64,000 bases of DNA from JAUIAI01 sp049680625 (GCA_049680625.1 JBAUID010000221.1:1-64000); one strand, 5' to 3'. Numbered from the stretch's first letter, positions 33,367 through 43,633 are shown. Numbers and translations: made by a program. Notes: a model not told the origin generated them from the letters alone.

Positions 33367-34983
33367 TCAGTTGAAGATGCGCATCGCCTGGGCCGAACCG
33401 GCGGGCACACCAGCCGCCTGTAGCGTCTGGTAATGAGTGTCCAGCTGACGCTCAATTCGTTCGAATAGCGCGTTATCAATAGGCTGCCCGGCATCATCAA
33501 CCATCCGACCATCAAAGGCTTGTGCACACTTCCACGCACACTCAACCATTTCGCGCAATGGTGCGCCTTCGCGACTTACCCGGGGTACGTCGAGTAACAA
33601 CACGATTTTGTTGGCTTTGTCACCCAAAGACACCGAGAAAACCGGAACCCTGTTTTTGCCCACGCGGACAAAGCGGTTGTTGCCTTGCTCGGTAAGATTC
33701 AGCTGTTTAGATATAGTCGACAAATCACCCGGATTCAATGTTTTTTCCGCCAGCACCGTGATCGCGACCTGGGCATCCAAAGTGCCTATTTCACCGTCCA
33801 GGTTGCGAGAATGTTCGAGGACAGGATTCATGTCTGGCACATCAGCCAGGACGTCGAGTTCGTCAGCGACGGTTTGTATCCGGTTGACAAATTCTGAGTA
33901 TTCCATCGCGTTGAGCGGGCCGTGGCGATTGACTAGCAACACGGCGAAGACCAACCCGCTGTATTGTTTTGTGCTTTCGATAGCTGATGGCGCACCGGAC
34001 CCATTTGACTCAATGCCAGTAACACTAACCGGCTTCGCGCCGACCCGCGAAAAGCCGTTGGTTAGGTCCGCTAGCCGGCTGCCGGTAACGTTATCCAAGG
34101 GCTGCAAGCAAACAATACAGTCGAACCGCTGTGGTCCGTCCGATGTCAAACTCGTAAAAGCTGGTGGAATCGCTTTCGTGACTGAGGCTGGTTCAGCGGA
34201 TTCAGCGGATTCAGCCGAATCGACCGAATCGGCATGTTCGCCCACGGTCGCCAGATCTGTCGACGGCTCGTCAGGGTTTCCCGGAGCCATAGAACGCTTA
34301 GTTTCAGTATTCAAACCCGCAGCTTCCTTAGCCTGCGCGACCGGAGTTAAACCCTCTTGCAAACCTGCTGATGTTTCAGTCGACTCATCGGGATCAGCCG
34401 GATCTGCGCCATGTTCAGATCCTGGCACATGACTTTGTACGGTTGACTGATCATCGGACTCTGGCTCTGCGCCTGGTTCGGAATGTGCTTGCCCGGCTGA
34501 CGGTTTGGCAATGTCTATTCCTGCGGTTTCGGAAGTATCTTCCGGCGCTTCTTCCCGGCTGGCAACGGGTACGTCCGTGTCAACACTGCCAACTTCTTTG
34601 CCAGGCACCGAAGGAAAATTAGCAGAACTGGCTGAAGTGGGGTCGCCAGAAACAGAGTCAGCAATTTGAGATGCCTGAAATGTCTCAGGTGGGTCAGACA
34701 GATAAGATTTGTCGTCCCGGGATGCGGCATATCGGTTGTCATCCGAATCATTGCCTGCGACGAAATTTTGCGCCGGGTTACTTATTTCAAATTGGCTGCC
34801 GGCCTGCTCGGCACCATCATCAAGGCTGGGTTCTGCCCGGTTGATGTCGAGCGCAGGCGACCGATCCTGGAGCAGGTCACCCATCGTACGCCCTTCCCTG
34901 CGCACCATCCAGGCGTTATATCCAATGACACCGCCGATGCCAATGAAAACCAGAATCAGCAGTGTGATTCCGAGACTACTCAT
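33367..34983 (-). CDS. zipA: Cell division protein ZipA
   Basis: Membrane tether for FtsZ at the septum. 538 residues, longer than E. coli ZipA (about 330). N-terminal membrane helix at about 5-25 (LGITLLILVFIGIGGVIGYN), a very long acidic Ser/Asp/Glu/Pro-rich linker at about 32-285 including a small DSVDSAESAESAEPAS repeat, and the C-terminal FtsZ-binding domain at about 286-538 (FDCIVCLQPLDNVTGSRLAD, KQYSGLVFAVLLVNRHGPL). Overlaps smc by 4 bases (ATGA). The smc-zipA-ligA order is a gammaproteobacterial hallmark and supports the call. Confidence 0.93.
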   Translation of the reverse strand: MSSLGITLLILVFIGIGGVIGYNAWMVRREGRTMGDLLQDRSPALDINRAEPSLDDGAEQAGSQFEISNPAQNFVAGNDSDDNRYAASRDDKSYLSDPPETFQASQIADSVSGDPTSASSANFPSVPGKEVGSVDTDVPVASREEAPEDTSETAGIDIAKPSAGQAHSEPGAEPESDDQSTVQSHVPGSEHGADPADPDESTETSAGLQEGLTPVAQAKEAAGLNTETKRSMAPGNPDEPSTDLATVGEHADSVDSAESAESAEPASVTKAIPPAFTSLTSDGPQRFDCIVCLQPLDNVTGSRLADLTNGFSRVGAKPVSVTGIESNGSGAPSAIESTKQYSGLVFAVLLVNRHGPLNAMEYSEFVNRIQTVADELDVLADVPDMNPVLEHSRNLDGEIGTLDAQVAITVLAEKTLNPGDLSTISKQLNLTEQGNNRFVRVGKNRVPVFSVSLGDKANKIVLLLDVPRVSREGAPLREMVECAWKCAQAFDGRMVDDAGQPIDNALFERIERQLDTHYQTLQAAGVPAGSAQAMRIFN

Positions 34984-37900
34984 GCAGCCTCAGCAAACTC
35001 AGCGGCCTGATCCAGATCAACCGCAACAATGCGAGACACGCCGCGTTCAGCCATGGTGACACCTATCAATTGTTGGGCCATTTCCATTGCAATCTTGTTA
35101 TGGGAAATAAAAACAAACTGTGTTTGCTCCGACATACGGGTCACCATGTTGCGATATCGCTCAGTATTCGCATCATCGAGCGGCGCATCTACCTCATCAA
35201 GCATACAGAATGGCGCCGGATTCAGCTGGAATAACGCAAAAACAAGGGCAATTGCCGTCAGCGCTTTTTCACCGCCTGAAAGCAAGTGAATCGATGTGTT
35301 TCGCTTACCCGGTGGGTGAGCCATGACAGTAATACCAGCGTCAAGAATTTCTTCGCCAGTGAGTTCGAGGCGGGCGTCGCCGCCGCCAAACAATTCAGGG
35401 AACAAAGTACCAAAATGTTTATTCACCGAATCGAAGGTTTCCTGAAGCAATTCGCGGGTTTCCTTGTCGATTCGACGAATCGCATCTTCAAGGGTATCAA
35501 TGGCTTCGTTTAGATCGGCCAGCTGCTTATCGAGGAAGTCTTTACGTTCGCTTGCTTCTTCTAGCTCTTCAAGGGCAGCCAGATTAACCGCCCCGAGCGA
35601 TTCGATTTGCTTGTTCAGCCTTGCAACCTCGCTTTGCAGCCATCCCGATTTAGGTGTTTCAGCAAAACTAGCACTTAGCAAACCCTCTGCGGCTTGATCA
35701 ATACCGGCCTCATCAAGTTGCTCCTGGAACTGTTCAACGGCCAGACGTGCGGCCTGTTCTTTAAGCTGCAAATCGGTGCCGCGCTGCATCATCGGCTCAC
35801 GCTCACGCTCAAGCGTCATGCGCTTTTCATCAACCACGCGCAACTCACCTGCTAATTCTTCCTGCTTCTGACGAGCCTGGCTAAGCGCTTGTTCGCGTTC
35901 CGTCCGGGTTTGAAGGCAGATCTGAAGCTGCTCGTTGGGCGTCTCGTTGTCCAGACCCCCGAGCTGCTCGCGAGCAATAGCAAGATCCTGGGTTAGCTGC
36001 ACAGAACGTTCTTTAATTTCTGCGAGCGACTGGTTAAAACGCTCAACAGCATCAGACATCGAACGCACGTCGAATTGAGCCTGCTGCTCGCTGGTCTCAG
36101 CCTCGCGCAGGCTATCGCGTAAAGCGGACACTTGCTCATCGGTCAGCGCTAGCTCACTGCGCGCCGACTCGGTCTGAGCTGACAGGTTCTGCGCCTGACT
36201 CGCGCGTTCTTCCAGGTCGGTATCAAGCGAAGTTAACAGGGTTTCGAGGCGCTCTTTTTCAGCATCACATTCGGCGACTACTTTTGCCAGGCGTTCCTTA
36301 TCCAGCCTTACCTGATCAGCTTGCTGCTCGTAGCGTTGGGCCAGAATTTGCGCAGAGGACAGATCACGAGCCAGTTGCGCTTGTTCACTCTGAGCACGAT
36401 CAAGGGCAGCCTTTTGCGAGGCGGCCGCGGACTCTATTTTTGCGGCATTGTTTTTAGTTTCTTCTACCCGTAATTCGTGTGCACGCCGATCTCGGGACAG
36501 GTTCTCGAGCTCGTGCTGGCGTTTCAATACGCCTTCACGTTCATTATCGGCGGCAAACAGCTGAATGGACGACGCACTGACCCGGTGACCGTCCCGAACC
36601 ACAAACTCGGCACCAGCCGGCAGCAGCGACCGTCGGCGCATCGCGTCTTCAAGAGATTCCGCCAGGTAACAACCATGCAGCCAGTCGGAGATGTGGCGGC
36701 GAACCGAGTCATCCTGACATTGCACAACAGCCGACAGCGGCTTAAGCCCCGAGGGTTGTTCAGCAGAGAGCGCGGCCCCCTTGGCATCAGCAGTAAAGAG
36801 CACCAGTTTAGCCGGTGGCTGCTCCGCAGCCAGGCCGACACCCCGGTGAAGATCGCTGATTTCGATAGCACTGACTTTCTCGCGCAGAATGTTCTCGACG
36901 GCCGCATCCCAGTCGTCACTGACCCGAAGCCGCTGCCAGACGGGCTGTAATTCACCCATTTCTCGCTGCGCGAGCCAGTCATGCATATCATTTTGACGGT
37001 CCAGCCGGTTTTGCAAATCGCGTAACGCGTCAATGCGCGCATCGACCTGCGCAAATTTTGCTTCGGCTTCACGCAAGGCCTGCTGAGCAGGCGCTCGCTG
37101 AATTTCATTGTCAGACCATGCTTTTTGCAGTTCACTGACCTGGGTGCCCGCATCTGACTCTCGTGCAAGCGCGACAGTCACTGCGAGCTTGGCCGAATCG
37201 AGCGAGCCGACATCAAAAACGGAAAGTTCGTGCTCCTCTCCCCTGGCCCGTGCGCGACGATTGGCCACCGATTCGAGCTGATCAACTGCGCTGCGCTTTT
37301 GGGCCTCGGCCAACTCCAGTATGCGGCGGTTTTCGTTTTCGGCAGCCCGGGTTTGCTCCAGCGTCGCGCTCGCCTGGAGTAATCGCTCCGATGCTGATCG
37401 CAGCTCCGCCCGTCGTGCCTCAACTGCGGCGGCCGCGATATTGCTTTGCTCCCGGGCCTGGGCAAGCCGGGCCGTGGTTTGCTCGAACTGTTCCGTGGTC
37501 TCTGATTCGCGCTGGCTCAGGGACTCGACTTCCAGGTCGAAACGCTGGATCTGGTTGCGAAGCTGCTCTGTGTTCTCGGTGATCCGGGTAATTTCGGCCT
37601 CAATTCGGGAAACCTCCGCATTAGCCTCGTAGTATGCGCCCTGGGCAGAATGCACTGCCGACCCCGCTTCTTCGTATTGCTGGCGAATCGCTTCAGCCCG
37701 GGTTTCGGTAGCACGCAGCTGACTGATCGTGTGCTCCAGTTCGGTCGCGGCCTGGGCTGTCGATGCCGCCGCTTTCACCTGGTTGTCGCGCGCATCATTG
37801 CGCTTGACAAGCCACAGCATGCGCTGCTTTTTCAGACGGTCTTCGTCCATTTTTTTGTAGCGCCCGGCGACCTCCGCCTGCTTATGCAATCGCTCAATGC

Positions 37901-38510
37901 GAGACGTCAGCTCGCGATCTATGTCTTCGACCCGGGTCAGATTGTCGCGGGTGGACGCAAGACGACTTTCCGTTTCTTTACGCCGCTCTTTGTACTTGGA
38001 TACACCAGCTGCTTCTTCAAGGTAGATTCGCAGTTCTTCCGGCTTGGCCTCGATCAGCCTGGAAATTGTTCCCTGGCCAATGATGCCGTAGGCCCGCGGC
38101 CCAAGACCAGTGCCCAAAAACATGTCGTAGACGTCGCGGCGGCGCACCGTCTGGTTGTTGATCTGGTAGGTGGACTGATTATCACGGGTCAGAATACGCC
38201 GCACTGAAATTTCGGCGTATTCGCCCCAGACGCCACCAATCCGGCCAAGGCTGTTGTCGAAGATCAATTCGACCGAAGCGCGGGATGACGGTTTGCGGTC
38301 ACTCGAACCACTGAATATGACGTCCTGCATCGAATCGCCGCGCAACTCGGACGCTTTGCTCTCGCCCAGCACCCAGCGAACCGCATCAATGACGTTCGAT
38401 TTGCCACAGCCGTTGGGGCCAACTACACCAACCAGCTGACTGGAAACAAGGAGTGAGGTCGGGTCAACAAATGATTTGAAGCCAGACAGCTTGATTTGTT
38501 TTAGGCGCAC
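34980..38510 (-). CDS. smc: Chromosome segregation protein SMC
   Basis: 1,176-residue structural-maintenance-of-chromosomes ATPase, the condensin core used instead of MukB. Walker A VVGPNGCGKSNVIDAVRWVL (31-38 for the P-loop), two very long coiled coils (about 165-500 and 660-1000) and a central hinge (about 500-650, with WDAAVENILREKVSAIEISD). Signature HLLSGGEKALTAIALVFALF and Walker B PAPFCMLDEVDAPLDDANTE are near the C-terminus. Its partners scpA and scpB are not in this window. Upstream, 226 bp separate it from divergent dapC. Confidence 0.98.
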   Translation of the reverse strand: MRLKQIKLSGFKSFVDPTSLLVSSQLVGVVGPNGCGKSNVIDAVRWVLGESKASELRGDSMQDVIFSGSSDRKPSSRASVELIFDNSLGRIGGVWGEYAEISVRRILTRDNQSTYQINNQTVRRRDVYDMFLGTGLGPRAYGIIGQGTISRLIEAKPEELRIYLEEAAGVSKYKERRKETESRLASTRDNLTRVEDIDRELTSRIERLHKQAEVAGRYKKMDEDRLKKQRMLWLVKRNDARDNQVKAAASTAQAATELEHTISQLRATETRAEAIRQQYEEAGSAVHSAQGAYYEANAEVSRIEAEITRITENTEQLRNQIQRFDLEVESLSQRESETTEQFEQTTARLAQAREQSNIAAAAVEARRAELRSASERLLQASATLEQTRAAENENRRILELAEAQKRSAVDQLESVANRRARARGEEHELSVFDVGSLDSAKLAVTVALARESDAGTQVSELQKAWSDNEIQRAPAQQALREAEAKFAQVDARIDALRDLQNRLDRQNDMHDWLAQREMGELQPVWQRLRVSDDWDAAVENILREKVSAIEISDLHRGVGLAAEQPPAKLVLFTADAKGAALSAEQPSGLKPLSAVVQCQDDSVRRHISDWLHGCYLAESLEDAMRRRSLLPAGAEFVVRDGHRVSASSIQLFAADNEREGVLKRQHELENLSRDRRAHELRVEETKNNAAKIESAAASQKAALDRAQSEQAQLARDLSSAQILAQRYEQQADQVRLDKERLAKVVAECDAEKERLETLLTSLDTDLEERASQAQNLSAQTESARSELALTDEQVSALRDSLREAETSEQQAQFDVRSMSDAVERFNQSLAEIKERSVQLTQDLAIAREQLGGLDNETPNEQLQICLQTRTEREQALSQARQKQEELAGELRVVDEKRMTLEREREPMMQRGTDLQLKEQAARLAVEQFQEQLDEAGIDQAAEGLLSASFAETPKSGWLQSEVARLNKQIESLGAVNLAALEELEEASERKDFLDKQLADLNEAIDTLEDAIRRIDKETRELLQETFDSVNKHFGTLFPELFGGGDARLELTGEEILDAGITVMAHPPGKRNTSIHLLSGGEKALTAIALVFALFQLNPAPFCMLDEVDAPLDDANTERYRNMVTRMSEQTQFVFISHNKIAMEMAQQLIGVTMAERGVSRIVAVDLDQAAEFAEAA

Positions 38511-38736
38511 TGATTAGTCCCTGAAGGCGGTACCGAAAATCGACCGGGTGCTGCAAAAATTCATATCTTTCTGCGCACCACCCCGATGCTTTCGGGTTCG
38601 TATAATAGCATCGCAGGCCGGCCGTTAAATTTGCCGACTCGAACCCAAAATCAGCCAATCCAACAACCCCGCCAGGTGACGCTCAGAGTCCGCTGCACGC
38701 ACCACCGCTTCCTCAATACAGCCCCAGGAAAATCGA

Positions 38737-39921
38737 TTGAATCCACTTTTTGAACGTTTACACCCCTACCCGTTTGAACGTTATCGCGTACTACTTCAAT
38801 CGGCCAGCCCACCCGACGACTTAGCGCCAGTGGATTTGTCTATAGGCGAACCGAAACACCCAACCCCCGCGGTTTTGCGTGACGCACTGGTGGCAGACCT
38901 CGACGGCCTCGGACGCTACCCCTCCACCGCGGGTATCCCACAACTTAGAGAAGCTATAGCCGGGTGGTTAATGCGCCGATTCTCCCCGGTAGCCATTGAC
39001 CCGGGAACCAACGTGCTTCCGGTCCTGGGAAGCAGGGAAGCGCTGTTTGCCGTGGCGCAGACAATTCTGAACCCGTACGCCGACGATGTTGTCTTATGCC
39101 CAAACCCGTTTTATCAAATCTATGAAGGAGCCGCCCTCATGACCGGCGCAACCCCGGTCTACGTGCCCCTGACTCCCGATGCGGCTATGACAATGGACTG
39201 GTCATCCGTAGCCACGGATATTTGGCCGCGAGTCCGCCTCGTTTACGTTTGCAGCCCCGGAAACCCAACGGGCACCGTCATGAAGCTCGATGAATGGCGG
39301 TATTTATTTGAACAATCCGATAAATTCGGTTTTGTGATCGCGGCTGATGAGTGTTACTCCGAGCTTTACCGGTCCGGGGATATACCCCCCATTGGTGGCT
39401 TGCAGGCAGCTGCCACGCTGGGGCGGGACCTGACCCGCCTGGTTGCGTTTGGCAGCTTGTCCAAACGCTCGAATGCCCCGGGCCTGCGCTCCGGATACGT
39501 CGCCGGCGACCCGGCAATCATTGCCCAGTTCCTTAAATATCGGACCTACCATGGCAGTGCGATGAGTCCGATCGTCCAAAGCGCGTCAATCGCGGCCTGG
39601 AACGACGAAGAACACGTCATCGCGAACCGAGCCCTGTACGACGAGAAATTTACAGCCCTGGCACCAATTCTCTCGTCTGTCGTCGATATCGAGATGCCCC
39701 AGGCAGGATTTTATTTCTGGGCAAAAGTTCGTGATGGAAACGACCAGTCGTTCAGTCAACGCGCATATCACCAATATAATGTGAGAGTACTACCCGGCAG
39801 CTTTCTTGGTAGAGAATCCAATGGCCAGAACCCTGGTGCCGGACGGATTCGTATTGCCCTGGTTGACACCCTCGACCAATGCCTGATTGCTGCGCGGAGA
39901 CTGCAGAAAATGGCGGCCTGA
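38737..39921 (+). CDS. dapC: N-succinyldiaminopimelate aminotransferase
   Basis: Class I/II PLP aminotransferase of the succinylase branch of lysine/DAP synthesis. 394 residues with LSIGEPKHPTPAVL, VYVCSPGNPTGTVMK, AADECYSELY and the PLP lysine in FGSLSKRSNAPGLRSGYVAG (Lys243). The start is TTG at 38737 with AGGAA seven bases upstream; no ATG fits the family N-terminus. The specific DapC assignment rests on the next gene, dapD, and dapE nearby. The gap to smc holds a TATAAT at 38601 without a good -35 box. Confidence 0.93.
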   Translation: MNPLFERLHPYPFERYRVLLQSASPPDDLAPVDLSIGEPKHPTPAVLRDALVADLDGLGRYPSTAGIPQLREAIAGWLMRRFSPVAIDPGTNVLPVLGSREALFAVAQTILNPYADDVVLCPNPFYQIYEGAALMTGATPVYVPLTPDAAMTMDWSSVATDIWPRVRLVYVCSPGNPTGTVMKLDEWRYLFEQSDKFGFVIAADECYSELYRSGDIPPIGGLQAAATLGRDLTRLVAFGSLSKRSNAPGLRSGYVAGDPAIIAQFLKYRTYHGSAMSPIVQSASIAAWNDEEHVIANRALYDEKFTALAPILSSVVDIEMPQAGFYFWAKVRDGNDQSFSQRAYHQYNVRVLPGSFLGRESNGQNPGAGRIRIALVDTLDQCLIAARRLQKMAA

Positions 39922-39980
39922 ATAATTTGAGGCCGATGTCCCGAAGACCCGAAGAACGATAACGAATACAGAACCAGCCC

Positions 39981-40802
39981 ATGAGTGAATTAAAGTCCCT
40001 GATTGAACAAGCCTGGGAAGATCGGTCAACGATTGATCCCGCAAGCGCCACTTCTCAATTGCGTGATGCCGTTGTCGAGGTCCTCGCCGACCTCGACCAG
40101 GGCCGGGCCCGGGTTGCTGAGAAAATTGACGGGGAGTGGGTGGTACATCAGTGGCTCAAAAAGGCTGTACTGCTGTCATTCCGACTCGAGGACAATGTGC
40201 CGATGGCGGCAGGTTCTTTACAGTTCTACGATAAAGTGCCGACCAAATTTGACGGCTTCGGTGCTGCCGACTTCGGGGCAGGTGGCTATCGCGTGGTGCC
40301 ACCTGCCGTCGCCCGGCGTGGAGCCTTTATTGCCCGCAACGTGGTGCTGATGCCATCCTATGTGAATATTGGCGCCTACGTCGACGAAGGCACGATGGTT
40401 GATACCTGGGCAACCGTTGGGTCATGTGCCCAGATCGGTAAGAACGTTCATTTGTCCGGAGGTGTTGGCATTGGCGGCGTACTTGAGCCACTACAGGCCA
40501 ATCCGACCATTATCGAAGACAACTGCTTCATCGGCGCTCGCTCCGAAGTCGTCGAAGGTGTCATTGTCGAAGAAAACTCCGTGTTATCGATGGGTGTATT
40601 CATCAGTCAGAGTACAAAAATTTACGATCGCACAACCGGCGAAATCATTTACGGCCGCGTGCCTTCGGGCTCGGTGGTTGTTCCAGGGTCACTGCCATCG
40701 CCCGACGGGAAGGTCAGTCTGTATTGCGCGGTCATCGTCAAGCGCGTTGATGCACAAACCAGAGCGAAAACCGCAATCAACGAACTGCTGCGCGGAGACT
40801 GA
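39981..40802 (+). CDS. dapD: Tetrahydrodipicolinate N-succinyltransferase
   Basis: Transfers succinyl from CoA to tetrahydrodipicolinate in DAP/lysine synthesis. 273 residues: helical N-terminal domain and a left-handed beta-helix from about residue 105, with GAYVDEGTMVDTWATVGSCA, HLSGGVGIGGVLEP and IEDNCFIGARSEVVEGV. Normal length. Ends 2 bases before pilU and follows dapC after 59 bp. Confidence 0.98.
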   Translation: MSELKSLIEQAWEDRSTIDPASATSQLRDAVVEVLADLDQGRARVAEKIDGEWVVHQWLKKAVLLSFRLEDNVPMAAGSLQFYDKVPTKFDGFGAADFGAGGYRVVPPAVARRGAFIARNVVLMPSYVNIGAYVDEGTMVDTWATVGSCAQIGKNVHLSGGVGIGGVLEPLQANPTIIEDNCFIGARSEVVEGVIVEENSVLSMGVFISQSTKIYDRTTGEIIYGRVPSGSVVVPGSLPSPDGKVSLYCAVIVKRVDAQTRAKTAINELLRGD

Positions 40803-40804
40803 TC

Positions 40805-42043
40805 ATGTCGTCAGGCAATATGGAAAAGCTGTTACGTTTCATGGCCGACAAGTCGGCATCAGACTTGTTCCTTTCGGCCGGCTCGCCAGTGATGGTGAAA
40901 ATAGATGGTGTTGCCCGTCCGATAAACGAACAAGTTCTGAACCCTGCCAAGGTCGAGATGCTGATTCGCGAAATCATCACCGACCGGCAGTGGCAGACCT
41001 TTGATCTTGAGCACGAGCTCAATATTGGCTACGGTTTGCGTGACGTAGGAAGCTTTCGGGTCAACATCTTCCAGCAACGTGGCACGGCAGCCGCTGTGGT
41101 CCGGTTTATTCCGGGGGTCATTCCGTCAATTGACGACCTGCATCTGCCGCCTAATTTATCGGATCTGGTACTCGAAAAACGAGGTCTGCTGCTTATGGTC
41201 GGTGCGACCGGGTCGGGTAAGTCAACGTCCCTGGCGGCGCTTATTGATCACCGCAACCAGAACAAACCCGGGCACATTCTGACCCTTGAAGACCCGATCG
41301 AGTTTACTTTCAAGAACAAGAAATCAATTGTTAATCAGCGCCAGATTGGCACTGACACGAGCTCTATTGAAATTGCGCTTAAAAACGCAATGCGCCAGGC
41401 GCCAGACTGTATTCTTATTGGCGAGATTCGTGACATCACGGCAATGTCGATGGCACTTGCTTACGCACAGTCTGGCCACCTGGTGCTGGCCACCTTGCAC
41501 GCCAACAACGCCAACCACGCGCTGAACCGAATCATTAATTTTTATGCGCCGGAAAACCGCCGTTCTTTGTTATCTGATCTGTCAGCCACGTTGAAAGCAA
41601 TTATGTCGCAGCGCCTGATTCCTTCTGCTGACGGCGGCCGGATTCCTGCAGTTGAGGTAATGCTCAACACCCGCCTGATCGCTGAACTCATTGAACAAGC
41701 CAGGCTGAGCGAAATTAAAGAGGCAATGGAAAAAAGCCTGGCCCCGGGGTCAATCACCTTTGATCAGTCGCTCGCAACTCTTGTACGCTTAGGACAGGTT
41801 TCAAAAGAAGATGCCATGGCCAATGCGGACTCTCCGACAAATCTGCTGTGGAATCTGGAAAACGCAGGCTCGGAAGACGTTCCCCTTCCGGCTAAGAAGG
41901 CAGCGCCGGCTGGCCCAGCGCGCTCCGTGCTTGCTGGTACAACACCAGTCAACGATAACGCAGACGCGTTACGTGGCAAACCGGTTGGTGACAACAACGC
42001 GGACGGTGATGCCTCATTTTCGGATTTCCTGTTGAATGTGTGA
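40805..42043 (+). CDS. pilU: PilT/PilU-type twitching ATPase, most like PilU
   Basis: Hexameric retraction ATPase of type IV pili. 412 residues: N-terminal PAS-like domain with ASDLFLSAGSPVMVKIDG, Walker A VGATGSGKSTSLAALIDHRN (133-140), Asp box LTLEDPIEFTFKNKKS, Walker B CILIGEIRDITAMSMALAYA and the His box GHLVLATLHANNANHALNRI. ATLHANNAN and LKAIMSQRLIPS favour PilU over PilT. The C-terminal 60 residues are a Pro/Ala-rich extension. It stands inside the dap cluster with no other pilus gene near; pilT and pilBCD must lie elsewhere if pili are made. Confidence 0.88.
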   Translation: MSSGNMEKLLRFMADKSASDLFLSAGSPVMVKIDGVARPINEQVLNPAKVEMLIREIITDRQWQTFDLEHELNIGYGLRDVGSFRVNIFQQRGTAAAVVRFIPGVIPSIDDLHLPPNLSDLVLEKRGLLLMVGATGSGKSTSLAALIDHRNQNKPGHILTLEDPIEFTFKNKKSIVNQRQIGTDTSSIEIALKNAMRQAPDCILIGEIRDITAMSMALAYAQSGHLVLATLHANNANHALNRIINFYAPENRRSLLSDLSATLKAIMSQRLIPSADGGRIPAVEVMLNTRLIAELIEQARLSEIKEAMEKSLAPGSITFDQSLATLVRLGQVSKEDAMANADSPTNLLWNLENAGSEDVPLPAKKAAPAGPARSVLAGTTPVNDNADALRGKPVGDNNADGDASFSDFLLNV

Positions 42044-42091
42044 CCACTCTGATGCACCCACCGTCCAAACCCCCGCCTGCGGAGTTCCCTA

Positions 42092-42499
42092 ATGTCCGCA
42101 GCCAAGAACGACCCGATTACCTTATTCGGTATCTCCAATTGCGACCAGGTACGCAAAGCGCGCAAACTGCTCAAAGCTCAGGGGGTTGAATACCAATTCC
42201 ACGACTTTCGCAAAGACGGCCTCACCGAAGACTTACTCGATCAATGGATGCGACATGTCCCATGGGACGCACTGCTAAATAAGCGCGGCCGCAGCTGGCG
42301 CCAACTTAGTGACAGTGAGCGCTCTGCAATTACCGATCAGGGTTCTGCCCAGGAAGCGATGCTCAATGAACCGACCTTGATTAAGCGACCTGTGCTGACG
42401 ACCGGCCCGCACGTCCTGGTGGGGTTCTCTGAATCGGTTTATTTGCGAACCCTTGGCCTGCAGGCATTGCCAGACGGAACAGAAAGTAAAGAAAAATAG
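42092..42499 (+). CDS. ArsC/Spx-family thioredoxin-fold protein (YffB-like)
   Basis: 135 residues with ITLFGISNCDQVRKARKLLK, where Cys17 corresponds to the arsenate-reductase-family cysteine, and VLTTGPHVLVGFSE near the C-terminus. Related proteins (YffB, annotated as ArsC-like) are typically encoded directly before dapE, as here (3-bp gap). E. coli YffB binds glutathione; arsenate reduction has not been shown for the group, so a glutathione-dependent thiol role is more likely. Confidence 0.88.
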   Translation: MSAAKNDPITLFGISNCDQVRKARKLLKAQGVEYQFHDFRKDGLTEDLLDQWMRHVPWDALLNKRGRSWRQLSDSERSAITDQGSAQEAMLNEPTLIKRPVLTTGPHVLVGFSESVYLRTLGLQALPDGTESKEK

Positions 42500-42502
42500 A
42501 CA

Positions 42503-43633
42503 ATGAACAAAGTGCTTGAACTGACCGAACAATTGATTCGGATTCCGTCGGTAACACCGGAGGACCTGGGTTGCCAGGAAGTTTTAATCGGACGACTGAG
42601 TCCACTTGGCTTTCACTGTGAAGTGCTAAAGTTTGGGGACGTCACGAACTTGTGGGCGGTACTCGATACCGGCAAGCCCGGGCCCTTGCTGATGTTTGCC
42701 GGTCATACTGACGTCGTGCCGACGGGGCCGCTTGATGAGTGGGACAGCGACCCGTTTACGCCGGAAATTCGAGATGGCATGTTGTTCGGTCGCGGTGCCG
42801 CAGACATGAAAACGTCGATCGCGGCCTTTGTGATTGCCTGTGAGCAAGTCAACAAAGATTTGCTTTGTGGCTCTGTGGCACTACTGATCACCTCCGATGA
42901 AGAAGGCCCGGCCATCGACGGCACCGTTCGGGTGGTTCAACTACTGAAAGAGCGAGGAATTAAGCCTGACTACACAATCGTGGGCGAACCAACGTCTGTT
43001 GATAAGCTCGGCGACATGATAAAAAACGGCCGGCGCGGCTCACTGGGTGGCCGACTAACCGTGAACGGCGTTCAGGGCCATATTGCTTACCCCCATCTGG
43101 CACGAAACCCGATTCATGAAGCAGCCCCCGCACTGGCGGAACTGGCTAAATTTGAGTGGGATAAAGGCAATACGTATTTCCCACCAACCAGCTGGCAAGT
43201 CTCCAACATCCACGGCGGCACCGGGGCCAGTAATATTATTCCCGGGTCTGTTCAAGTCGACTTTAACTTTCGATTTAGCACCGAAAATACAGCCGACAGC
43301 CTGCAGGCCACAGTCACCAGTATTCTCGAGCAACATCAGCTCGACTATGACTTGGAGTGGCGGCTATCAGGGCAGCCGTTTCTGACTGAACGGGGCCCGC
43401 TGAGTGAAGCCCTGAGCAGTTCCATCGAGGCGGTGACCGGTATGACAACCGAGCTATCGACAACGGGTGGAACTTCTGACGGACGCTTTATCGCCAATAT
43501 CTGCGATCAAGTCATTGAATGTGGTCCGGCCAATGCGAGCATCCACAAAATCAACGAGTATGTCCGGGTTGCCGATATGGAGCCGCTTGAAAACATTTAT
43601 CGCCAGGTCATCATCAAGCTGCTTGGCGAATGA
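42503..43633 (+). CDS. dapE: Succinyl-diaminopimelate desuccinylase
   Basis: Di-zinc M20 peptidase-family enzyme releasing succinate from succinyl-DAP. 376 residues with the metal motif LMFAGHTDVVPTGPLDEWD (His68), GRGAADMKTSIAAFV, LITSDEEGPAIDGT, and C-terminal STTGGTSDGRFIANI and ECGPANASIHKINEYV. Overlaps prmB by 4 bases (ATGA). Completes the succinylase DAP branch with dapC and dapD nearby. Confidence 0.98.
   Translation: MNKVLELTEQLIRIPSVTPEDLGCQEVLIGRLSPLGFHCEVLKFGDVTNLWAVLDTGKPGPLLMFAGHTDVVPTGPLDEWDSDPFTPEIRDGMLFGRGAADMKTSIAAFVIACEQVNKDLLCGSVALLITSDEEGPAIDGTVRVVQLLKERGIKPDYTIVGEPTSVDKLGDMIKNGRRGSLGGRLTVNGVQGHIAYPHLARNPIHEAAPALAELAKFEWDKGNTYFPPTSWQVSNIHGGTGASNIIPGSVQVDFNFRFSTENTADSLQATVTSILEQHQLDYDLEWRLSGQPFLTERGPLSEALSSSIEAVTGMTTELSTTGGTSDGRFIANICDQVIECGPANASIHKINEYVRVADMEPLENIYRQVIIKLLGE

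Noticed and set aside
37163..38207. Plus-strand frames antisense to smc
   Set aside because: They overlap the conserved coiled-coil and head coding sequence and have no supporting features.
38601..38606. TATAAT as the dapC promoter
   Set aside because: No acceptable -35 element at 16-18 bp, so it is mentioned only under dapC.
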